This document shows, piece after piece, positions 55,411 to 64,000 of a stretch of DNA of 64,000 bases. A program made the position numbers and the translations under genes. Each line of letters begins with the position of its first letter. The stretch's first letter is position 1. Under the pieces are notes generated by a model. That model saw nothing but the letters and a program-made list of their open reading frames with translations, ran no database searches and had not been told where the DNA came from. This stretch comes from Bettongia penicillata ogilbyi (Eukaryota; Chordata; Mammalia; Diprotodontia; Potoroidae): contig JAJHZJ010000751.1 in assembly GCA_023548195.1 (NCBI GenBank), positions 2,608,501-2,672,500 on the forward strand, in the 5' to 3' direction.

Positions 55411-56169
55411 ACATATATATGATATACCTATTATACATTTTAAGTACATATGCATATATATAATTTAGACATATGCATGTCAATAATATAAGTTATTGCA
55501 TTCTCATAACTGAAGTGGAGTTCATATGAATACAAATATTTCCTGCCTCTTATTCTGCTATTCTCAGGCTCTGTCTTTAGGCATCAGTGCAAGAAGTCAT
55601 TTGGGTCATTTTGAATATCTTATCAATTGATTTAAAAAAAAATGATAAGCTACTTATATAATGTAATGAAATAACCCTCAAAAATATAAATAAAACAAAC
55701 AGGCTAGTTGCTTGACCGAGTTGTTAAAAATTTGGTAAGTAGGCTTGGGTAGAAGATCTGGTCTATGAGTGGATTCCAGCTAAGATTGTCTTTGATTCAG
55801 CTCCAGTGAACTTGGCCATGACTTTAGCTTTCTACAGTAACAATAATTGCATGTATGAATATTTGGCCAGGGCTACTCACCTGCTCCAGCTGCTGCCTTT
55901 GGATCCTAAGACAGCAATTCTAACCCTCAGTGGCAGCATAATGCTGGCTGGCAATGTACCCAAACTTAACAGTAAAAGGCAATGAGTTTAGGGCAGAGGC
56001 TGGTGGGAGATGGTGGCAGAAGTGACTCACTGTCTGAGTCTCTCTTTGTGCCTTGGTATTTTCTTGGTAGAAATCACACATCATTCTCAAGACACACATA
56101 ATTCCTTTTTAAGGACCATTTAGAAAACTTATTTGTATTAATAGTGGTGAAAAGTAGAAGAACGTTAGA
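55411..56169. other. Unassigned sequence, partly repeat-poor
   Basis: TA-rich to about 55500, then unique-looking sequence with GC-richer 55800-56060. No exon recognised. Confidence 0.5.
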
Positions 56170-56335
56170 ATTTTGACACGGCAGTTTTATTTCTCCCAAA
56201 TTCTGATTCCATTGCTTGCTGTCTTTTTAAATATGGTCAAGTCATTTAAACTCTATGGACCTCAGTTTTCTAATCTGTAAATGAAGGGGATTGGATTTGA
56301 TGATTTATTAATATTTTCAGTGCAAAATACCATAT
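56170..56335 (+). mobile_element. CORE-SINE with L3/CR1-type tail
   Basis: Sense: tatggtcaagtcatttaaac, cctcagttttctaatctgta, gggattggatttgatgattt. Confidence 0.75.
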
Positions 56336-56339
56336 ATTT

Positions 56340-56475
56340 AAGAAATCAATCAACCAAATATCTACTAAGCTCCCTCATGTATCATGCACAGAATTTGGGA
56401 TAAAAAAACAAAAATGGAGCAATCCATGACCTCAATTTACTTTACATTTTATCGTGGACAACAACGATAAATACT
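56340..56475 (-). mobile_element. L2 3' end
   Basis: Reversed: aatcaatcaaccaaatatct, caatccatgacctcaattta. Confidence 0.65.
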
Positions 56476-56929
56476 TTTTCAAAAAGACTTTTTAAGGTCT
56501 TCAAAGCCATTTGGTCTAATGCAATCATATCCATAAATTCAAATCAGAGACAAAATCCAAATGACAAAGAGCAGAAAATTTTGGAACTTTTGAAATATTT
56601 CAGATTATAGGTCAAAGAAAATGATGAAACAATGTTACTTACAATGGGATGATTTATAATGGCTAATGATACAATCCTCCATGCAATGCAAATCCTCCGA
56701 ACCAATTTATGCTTTAAAAAGTCAAATTATTACATCACTGTGCTCCCACTGATTACTGATTCAGAGTAAAAGAAATCTGTGGTAGTAGAGAGTGTGAGTC
56801 ATTGAGTGGCAATGTCAAGGAAAGAAAAATATTAATTAGTGTGACTAATTACTTTCTCCTTCCTTCTGCCCTACTCTTCTGCCCTTTCTCCTTCCTTCAT
56901 ATGCAGATCTAGCCAGTTGATGGGACAGC
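56476..56929. other. Unassigned sequence, no gene seen
   Basis: No repeat or exon recognised. Confidence 0.5.
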
Positions 56930-57228
56930 TAGGTGGTGCAGTGGATGGAGCACCAGTGCAGAAGTCAGAAGGACCTGAGTTCAAATCTCACCTCAGACAC
57001 TTGACACTCGCTAGCTGTGTGACCTTGGGCAAGTCACTTAACCCCAACTGTCTCATCCTGGCTCATCTCCAGTCATCCTGATGACTATCTGGTCACTGGA
57101 TTCAGATAGCTCTGGAGGAGAAGCGAGGTGGTGACCTGCACAGCCCTCCCTCACTCAAAATAAAGTCAAGTGCAAGTCATGTCATTATTTCTCTGATGGC
57201 ATGGTCTTCTTTGACAACGAAGGACAAA
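56930..57228 (+). mobile_element. WSINE-like CORE-SINE
   Basis: Sense, complete: ggacagctaggtggtgcagt, gaccttgggcaagtcactta (57022-57041), ctcatcctggctcatctcca, ggtgacctgcacagccctcc, gtcatgtcattatttctctg, ttgacaacgaaggacaaaag. Same family and similar age as the copy at 26815. Confidence 0.9.
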
Positions 57229-57539
57229 AGCACCTTGCCAGTGGATATCCAGGAGTACAGAATACTTCCAATGTGCACCTTTTGAAAATGTTTATGTGAT
57301 CCTACTTGAGTGTGCCTGCTGAAATAAATGATGATATTGAAGATATCCCACTCATTTTCCCGCATACACGTTACCTATAGTTAGTAAATAATTTCATTTA
57401 CAGTATTTGAAGAAACTCTGCTTTCACATCAGAAAAGATGATTTTAAATTTCCAGCTCTGACTTTCTAGTTGCACCATCTTGGGTTATTTCTTCATTTTT
57501 ACGGGTTTCAGTCTCCTGAGGGAACTAAAGTGGTTGTAC

Positions 57540-57690
57540 CAGGTTCAATTCAGCAAATTTAAGAAACATGGATATTTCCTATTATATGTTAGGCAATGTA
57601 TTTAGCATATGAATATGAATAATGAATATGAATAATGTAGATTACATTTTATTGGGAGGAGGAAACAGATACACAAGTAAATAATAATAA
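57540..57690 (-). mobile_element. L2 3' end
   Basis: Reversed: ttcagcaaatttaagaaaca, ttaggcaatgtatttagcat, attttattgggaggaggaaa. The short tandem repeat of atgaatatgaata lies inside it. The stretch 57229-57539 holds nothing recognised. Confidence 0.65.
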
Positions 57691-58094
57691 TAATCTATAT
57701 ACCAGAAAATAAATACAAAGCATACACTATATTCCTTTCCTTTTCTAAATCCATGATCACATGAATTCAGATTGAAATTCTGAGGGATCTTGCAAAGAAC
57801 ATTGAGAAAGAGGCTTGTGAGATAGGTACCCACCAGATTGGTAAAAGCTTTACCTTGGTTCTCTGCCCAGACCTACAGCAAAAAAGTTGCATCATCACTT
57901 GTTATTTGTACATGTTCTATAAAGCTGTTCTGCTTTTAACTCTCTAAGGTACCATGGATAATAGCATGTCTCTTAGGAATCTATTACTCCACTCAATCTT
58001 AAAGAAAGGATATGTTTTATTTGTCTAACCACTTGTAATGAAAAAACCTTTGTATTGAACCAAATACTTTTCCCCTTGAGTATTTAAACCAATG
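57691..58094. other. Unassigned sequence, no gene seen
   Basis: No repeat or exon recognised. Confidence 0.5.
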
Positions 58095-58270
58095 ACTGGC
58101 CATATGTTACAATGAAAAGAATGTTTAAGACAAAGTCTGAGGACTCAGCCTTCAATCCTAGGTCTGCCACTGGAAGCTGGTGTGATCTTGGGTTAATTAT
58201 TTAACATATCTGGGCTTTGGTTCCCCATTTGCAAAAGTAGGGGGGTGCAGTTTGGATCAATTTTGTGACC
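58095..58270 (+). mobile_element. CORE-SINE
   Basis: Sense: gacaaagtctgaggactcag, tcttgggttaattatttaac, gggctttggttccccatttg. Confidence 0.75.
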
Positions 58271-58489
58271 AAATCGAATTGCAGTGACAGAATCTCAGCC
58301 CCACTAAGGCCTTGTCTAAGCCTTGCCAGATTCAAGCAATAATTCTGTACTTTTTCTTACTAATTCACATTAGAAATAATTTAGCCTAATTTCATTCCAC
58401 ATAAGCTATGGCTAAATTTTGGGAAATTTTTCTTTGAGAGAAGACATGAGGAAGGAAGTCAAGATTAAGCCTGCACTCTGATACTCGTA

Positions 58490-58665
58490 GGATCATAGTT
58501 TTAGAGCTAGGAGGGCCTTATAGTTCAACTTCCTAATTTTACAAATGAGGAAACAGGCCATAGAAAGGAAGTGACTTGCCCAGAGTCACACAACTAGTAA
58601 ATATTTGAGGCTAGATTTGAACCTATCTTCCTCACTCCAAGTTTAGAACTTTTGCCCCCTGCTCA
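58490..58665 (-). mobile_element. CORE-SINE with L3/CR1-type tail
   Basis: Reversed: gatcatagttttagagctag, ttttacaaatgaggaaacag, gaagtgacttgcccagagtc (58569-58588), ttcctcactccaagtttaga. Confidence 0.85.
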
Positions 58666-58754
58666 CATTTCTTACATTTAGAGTTCCTGTCAGTACTCTA
58701 GCATAGCCTCCAAGATCTTAAGATTATCTTCCCATTGTGATGAGGCAGTGAAAT

Positions 58755-58890
58755 GGATAGGATTTTACGTAAGAATATAAGCTTCTTGAGGGTGGGGACT
58801 ATATTTTTGTTTTCCTTTCTATTTCTGATACTTAGTATAGGACCTAACACATTGCAACCACTTGACAAATGTTTGTTGATTTGACTTGAT
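58755..58890 (+). mobile_element. L2 3' terminus
   Basis: Sense: ataagcttcttgagggtggg, acttgacaaatgtttgttga. Confidence 0.75.
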
Positions 58891-59639
58891 TAAACATAGT
58901 TATATGAAAATATGTGAGGCACAATTATAATTACAAATACCTTCAGTTAGAGCACCACGACAAAGATGGTTGCTGGCAGAGACAACGACAGTGATATTCA
59001 CTATGCTCCCAATCTCTGGTGAGTCACACCATCCCGCTGATGTTTCGATTATTGTCTCCAAAATTGCTAGACACTTCTTGACCCACTCTCCCGTGTCATT
59101 TTCAGTGCACACTAAAATCTGCTTTATCATTTCATGCTCTCTATTTGATCAGAATAGTTGGTGCAGTTGCCAACTTGTAATTCTCTAGTTTGGGTCTGCT
59201 TACAATGTCTTATAGAATGATCTAAATCAAATGCAGGCTAGGACCTGCCTCCACCTCCGTGAAGTTAGTCTTTTTTGTAATGCCCAGTTCATTCAGGGAT
59301 GTTAATGAAGTGCTATCCCAACTCTCCTCTGATCAAATAAAGTGTTGTAGACCAACACATTTTTCCTTTGTCTATGGGATTCCAATTATGAGACAAATTG
59401 CAGAGCTGTCCTAGATTTTTGCACGGACTTTTCTCCAAATTCATAGAAAAATCTTCCAGAGGTATCTCTTAGGAATACAATTTGCCTCACCTCAGATGAT
59501 ACTCTACTTCCACTGACAATGTCAAGGAATGATCCTCTACTTCCTCGGAGAGAAGTTCAATGGTTACAATTCAGGTCCAATGGAAAAGAAGGACATGAAG
59601 TCACCAAATAATGCTTTAAGGGTTAAATCTTTTAGTTCC
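58891..59639. other. Unassigned sequence with a CpG-bearing open frame
   Basis: A 76-codon minus-strand frame (59130 down to 58900) begins MIKQILVCTENDTGEWVK and has a fairly protein-like composition, but a sense frame covers the same bases and I recognise neither. No repeat identified. Confidence 0.4.
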
Positions 59640-59748
59640 TACCTGAGTAACCTTAAGCAAATCAATTGACCTCTATGAGACTTAGCTTTCTCCTCTATAA
59701 AAAACTGAGATTACTCTGAGGGTCTTTACAGCTTAAAATCTATCATCT
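59640..59748 (+). mobile_element. CORE-SINE fragment with L3/CR1-type tail
   Basis: Sense: ccttaagcaaatcaattgac, ctgagggtctttacagctta. Confidence 0.65.
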
Positions 59749-60074
59749 GATTCCAGTAAAAACTACAAAAGAAGAGAATAGCAAATTTTGTAATCAGGGC
59801 AGGAAACACGAAATAATTGCTTGATTCAGTTTTTGTGTAGGGTGGGCATGCTAGATGCAGACACATAATGGGAATAGAAGGGGAAGCCAGGTGAGGCAAG
59901 TCCAAAGAGGATGTCACCTTGGGTCTGGATATTTCCAGTAGGTTCTTTCCAAATTCTTATTCTTGACAGTTATATGCTAAGCTCAGTTATGTTTATGATG
60001 CTGAAGGACCAAAAAATGCCGTCGACAATGGCCCCAGTCTGCTCCTTCAACTTGTTGACACCCTCGGACAAAGC

Positions 60075-61250
60075 TCACAGACTCATAGAACTGTTCAAAT
60101 TTGAAGAAATTTCATTGAAAATCTAGTCCAATTCATACCCCAGAAAGAATCTAATCTCAGTACCAAGTCCTCCAAGAGGAGGGAATCTACTTTTTTCAAG
60201 GTGGGTCAATCCACTTTGGGATAGCTCTAACTATTGGAAGGTTTTGTATTCATTTGTTTGTTTTCTTGCATCAAGTCTAAGTTTGTTCTTTGTTTTGCCC
60301 TCTGGAAACAAGTAGAAGTCTGATCTCTCTTCCATAGGTGCAGTTGATGGCATAATGCATAGACCTGGGGGTCTGGAGTCAAGAAGTCTTGAGTTCAAAT
60401 CCAACCATAGGCACTTACTAGCTGTGTGACCCCACACAACTCACTTAGCCCCATCTGCCTCACTTTCTCAACTGTTAAAAAGGTTGGGGATAATAATAGC
60501 TTTAATCTCCCAGGATTATTGTGAGGATCAAATGGAATGTTTGAATATAGTAAGTGTTTAATAAATGCCTGCTCCTTTCTCTTATTCTTTCCAAAGGAAA
60601 GCCCTTCAAATACTTGAAGGCAGATATCTCATCCCCTCAGTCTTCTCTTCTCCAGACTAAACTTCCTCATTTACTTCTACTTATCTCTTTATGATGTGCA
60701 TTCAAGGTCTTTCAACCTGATTACCTTCTTTGGATGTTACATAGTCTTCTCAAATGTGAATATCCTAGCTTTGGAAGCCCTGCGTGCTCCCTGAGTTCCT
60801 TTCCAGTGACAGCTCCATCAGAGATTTATCCAGAGATGCCCTTGATCACCCTAGCAATTTTCCTTTTTGTATATACAATTTTTTTGGAGAATTTCTTCCC
60901 CAAATGGCAGCATATTTTTCTTTGCCTTGTTGAAAGCAATTTGATATCAAGCTAAGCAAAAATGGCTCTCTTGAAATCCCCATGCCGGGCTACTTCAAAG
61001 TTTACTCAGTGACTGGGTACTCTAGCACAGGACTGTCTCATCAGCATAAAGATGAATGCTGCATTCAATACACCGACCTGTCAGCTCATTTATAAAGATC
61101 ATAAATAACAATGGTCCAAGGATTGATCCCCAAGGAACCCCATAATGACATCCATTAAGTCTGACATGACACCGTTTAATAACACAAGTTGTGTGTGCCC
61201 TCTTAAGTAGCTAGCACACCGATTAATTAAGGATGATGCCATACCTCGTC
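60075..61250 (-). mobile_element. L3/CR1-type LINE, RT and 3' region, split by a SINE
   Basis: Reversed L3. The 3' close at 60080-60240 (tcatagaactgttcaaattt, ctagtccaattcatacccca, cactttgggatagctctaac) is followed by an inserted sense SINE (60338-60585). L3 resumes with cccttcaaatacttgaaggc and ctcttctccagactaaactt. On the minus strand the RT motif GVPWGSILGPLLFMIFI is readable from 61141 downward, only one residue off the family pattern GVPQGSxLGPLLF. The best preserved L3 RT motif of the window, but frames around it are broken. Confidence 0.85.
60338..60585 (+). mobile_element. MIR-type CORE-SINE nested in L3
   Basis: Sense full-length: ggtctggagtcaagaagtct, cttactagctgtgtgacccc, ttattgtgaggatcaaatgg, gtaagtgtttaataaatgcc. 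Confidence 0.9.
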
Positions 61251-61803
61251 CATTCCACTTATCCTGCAAAGTACAAGCATGAGCCACCAATTAGAAAATA
61301 AAAACGTATTTAAAGGCACACTGTGCATTTCCTCTTGGAAGATCGCTTTCCTTGAATTGCAATGGGGAATGAACTAAAGGGACCTGGGATAATGCACACT
61401 CACAGACATACGTCTTCAATCTCAGGGATCTAAGATTATCAATTTGACATTAAATTGACTCATTCTTCTTTGTAACAACAACTGGAAAGAGGGAGGAAAG
61501 AGAAGGCAAACCGCTTATACAGAAATATCACTTAAACATTATTTCTGGAAACTTCTGTGATTTTCAAGATAAATACACTCAGGGATGTTTCTGTTGGACT
61601 GAACTTTGAATTTTTCCATTTTTTTTATCATCACTTAATAGGACAATCTAGTCCAGGGTGTACTTTGCAGCATTTCTCGACACCATCGCTACCTCTGAGT
61701 GAAATCTATGTATCTCTCCAATACAGACTACCATTATCACTTTATCTCTGGTCCAGTAGCTAGGTAGGAATAAAGAGAATAGAGTGAAGGAGAGAGAGAG
61801 AAA

Positions 61804-61842
<39 letters not shown>

Positions 61843-62169
61843 ATTGAATTAGAAATACCCTTTACAGGAAGGAATGTAAGGAGATGTAAAAAAAGAATGA
61901 ATGAAGAAATAGTAGAAAGGAATAACTTTCCTTCATCTTAAAAGCTGTGGGAATAAAACACAGAGAAGGGAGGAACCTCTCTTTGGCATTTCAGGCAGAC
62001 TGAGATAATGATGATGATGCTACATTATTGTACTTAATTATGTTGAATCAATTTGTGATGATGTGGATGATGATGATGTTGATGAGTTTTAACTTGAATC
62101 ATCTAATGTTCTTTCATTAGTGTAAAGAGAGAGGAGTTGGGAGTGGGAGAGTAGGAGAAACAGAGAGGA
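61251..62169. other. Unassigned sequence around a microsatellite
   Basis: No gene or interspersed repeat recognised. GAT-type trinucleotide patches lie at 62005-62020 and 62056-62085. Confidence 0.5.
61790..61840. repeat. (GA)n(AC)18 compound microsatellite
   Basis: AG units to about 61800, a short aaag link, then AC from 61805 to 61840. Confidence 0.95.
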
Positions 62170-62345
62170 GATCAGAGGGTCATAGATTTAGAGCCTCAAG
62201 GGATGCCGAAGGTCAACTATTCTAATGTTTTCATTTTATAGATCAAGACACTGAGCCTCAAACATGTTAATGACCTAGATTGCTGATGTAGTAAGGAGAG
62301 TAGTCAGGATTTGAACCCAGACCTCTGTATAAATCCAGTAGAGAT
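62170..62345 (-). mobile_element. CORE-SINE with L3/CR1-type tail
   Basis: Reversed: gggtcatagatttagagcct, attttatagatcaagacact, caggatttgaacccagacct. Confidence 0.8.
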
Positions 62346-62439
62346 AGGAGAGAAGAAGAAAAGCTATTTGTGAATCCAAGGCCAGCCCTTTTGTCACTAT
62401 GGAGAAATTGTTTAATCCTGCCATGCACATACAAGAGGA

Positions 62440-62555
62440 GGTATGAGCAATGGATATAAGGTTGAACTCAGAGTCAAAAAGATTTAGGGTGAAGTTATGA
62501 TCCTGACTTATATATGCCATGTAATTGGAAAAATTAAACTCTCAGTACTCAAGGA
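62440..62555 (+). mobile_element. SINE head fragment
   Basis: Sense: atataaggttgaactcagag, gtgaagttatgatcctgact; the tail is not recognisable. Confidence 0.55.
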
Positions 62556-63224
62556 TGCCGCATGAGGTCTTTGCAAATCTGCATTAGTAGAGGGAGTTTC
62601 AGATAAAGAGTTCCTCATACTCATGAAACCTTCTTTTCCTGTCTCTACACCCACATCCCCCAAATACAAAGCTGTCCATGAATACCCTCTATTCTAGGGG
62701 ACAATTTTCAGCAAAAATGACTTGTAGCTGACCTGATTAACTTAGTCCTGGAACAAAAAGGGTAACTTCTGTTGTCCTTCCACCTGTTCCCTTTCTCCTA
62801 TCACCAGGTCAGTGGTCAGAGGCAAGGCCACAACTGTAGCCAATGAAGTCGTCCCTCCCACAGAAAAGGCCAAAGAACAAATCTCTCCCTGCCCCATAGG
62901 TCAATCCTGCTGTGGTCTAAGTAAATCACTTTCTGATATCAGAAACTCCTATCTCAGTCACAGCTGCTGGAGCCTCTCCAGTTGAGGAGCTGGCCCTGCT
63001 GAGCGCTTGACATTTGGAAGGTGAATATTTCCTCAAAAACCCTCAGTTTTTATAAACAGAAAAGTCTTAAGTTTTCTGTAATGATTAACTAGGGAAAGTG
63101 TGAATTGGCTGTCAATTGTGGAACAGCTTTTGATGAATCGGGTGGCTGTTACAGGTTTGTTTTATTTTATTTTAACTTTTAAAAAAATAATAGCACTCAT
63201 GATTAGGTGAAACCTGTCTTCATG
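62556..63224. other. Unassigned sequence, no gene seen
   Basis: GC-richer at 62800-63010; no exon, RNA gene or repeat recognised. Confidence 0.5.
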
Positions 63225-63420
63225 AGAATATTTCAAAAGGGTTTACAAACTTAATTGCATAATTAGATCTCACCCACAATTAAGGATACAACTCATGATA
63301 TCAAACAGCATTAAAAACAAAAGATAAGGATAGCTATCTTCCCCATTTCATATCTGGGGAAACCAAGGATTAGACAGATTCTACCAGGACCTGAGGTCTT
63401 GAAACAAACCAGTGAAATCA
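63225..63420 (-). mobile_element. MIR-type CORE-SINE fragment
   Basis: Reversed: caaaagggtttacaaactta, tatcttccccatttcatatc, ggggaaaccaaggattagac. Strongly decayed. Confidence 0.6.
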
Positions 63421-63644
63421 GGATTTGTGATTATTGCTTATCTGCTGCCTATCTTCCTTTTCATTAGATGAAGCTGAGATGTCCAGTATGCTTTTACGTA
63501 TTCATCCATCAACACTCATTACTTGGCTTCCTGAGGCATTATCAGTTTTGCTAGCACAGCATGCCATTACTCAGATTGGTTAAGGGAAAACAGCTGAGGG
63601 CCAACAAATCTCCAGAGCACCTAGTTAACATTTGGGATCTACAT

Positions 63645-63760
63645 GCTGTAAGCTCCTTGAGCACAGGACTTTATCCTACCCACTTTAAAAAGAATAGCCC
63701 TTTTGAATGACACCTAGTCATATGTTGGATGAATATTGGCATATTAGAAGCACACTCTTT
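63645..63760 (+). mobile_element. L2 3' fragment
   Basis: Sense: gctgtaagctccttgagcac, aggactttatcctacccact, followed by a decayed terminus. Confidence 0.6.
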
Positions 63761-63799
63761 GATTTCAAGGAGTTTGTCTTCATGACAGTACATCACTTA

Positions 63800-63875
63800 A
63801 TCAAAAACATTAGTTAAGCCCTTACTATATGACAGACATTGTCAATCCAGCAACAAACATTTATTAAACATCCAA
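63800..63875 (-). mobile_element. L2 terminus fragment
   Basis: Reversed: agttaagcccttactatatg, caacaaacatttattaaaca. Confidence 0.6.
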
Positions 63876-64000
63876 GGGGGCAGTTTAGTATTGTGGAAAG
63901 AGCATGGATTATGGATTCAGAGTACTTGGGCGTAAATCTCCCCTTGTTCTTCATGGGTCTCTGTTTCCTTAATTCTAAAATGAAGTGATTGGACAGGATG
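63876..64000 (+). mobile_element. CORE-SINE running off the window edge
   Basis: Sense head (gggggcagtttagtattgtg, aagagcatggattatggatt) and tail (aaatgaagtgattggacagg); cut by the end of the window. Confidence 0.8.

Overview
This 64 kb window looks like intergenic or deep intronic DNA from a marsupial, probably an Australian (australidelphian) one. I find no intact protein-coding gene, rRNA, tRNA, CRISPR array or prokaryotic feature. The sequence is AT-rich and CpG-poor and packed with mammalian retroposons. The marsupial call rests on three things: L1 and HAL1 copies with marsupial-type 3' ends; CORE-SINEs whose tails resemble RTE/Bov-B LINEs (MAR1 type); and two SINEs (26815 and 56930) with a tail I associate with the WSINE group of Australian marsupials. 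The SINE tail that is very common in Monodelphis, as I remember it, was not seen. All family names come from memory of consensus features, not from a database search.

Layout. 1-12 kb: AT-rich spacer, an antisense L1 3' end (2195-2970), many MIR/MAR1-type SINEs, L2 and L3/CR1 tails, and a possible decayed exon at 5420-5766. 12.5-15.6 kb: a nearly complete HAL1-type element (5'UTR, broken ORF1, 3'UTR) whose ORF1 carries an inverted piece of its own 3' region. 17-31 kb: L3 tails, an L1 reverse transcriptase remnant with nested younger repeats (18.3-20.8 kb), further L1 fragments (28.6-30.9 kb) and a tandem duplication (20.8-21.1 kb). 32-37 kb: a candidate decayed reading frame, a fragment of another LINE clade, then the longest repeat-poor stretch (33.6-36.4 kb). 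38.6-42.3 kb: an L3 element split by an antisense L1 copy holding only 5'UTR and ORF1. 44.8-46.9 kb: an L3 tail triplicated in tandem, then a nest of L3, SINE and MAR1. 48.4-49.7 kb: an L1 whose 5'UTR is joined directly to its 3' end. 51-64 kb: L2 with reverse transcriptase remnants on both strands, L3 with a recognisable RT motif, and SINEs to the window edge.

Nothing here works together as a pathway. What the window does record is LINE/SINE parasitism (SINE tails matching the LINE families present) and an order of insertions readable from nesting. The best leads are structural: the identical tandem triplication at 44985-45551, three L1-lineage copies that keep their 5' end but lack ORF2, and two unexplained CpG-enriched stretches with protein-like reading frames. 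I found no convincing new biological system.
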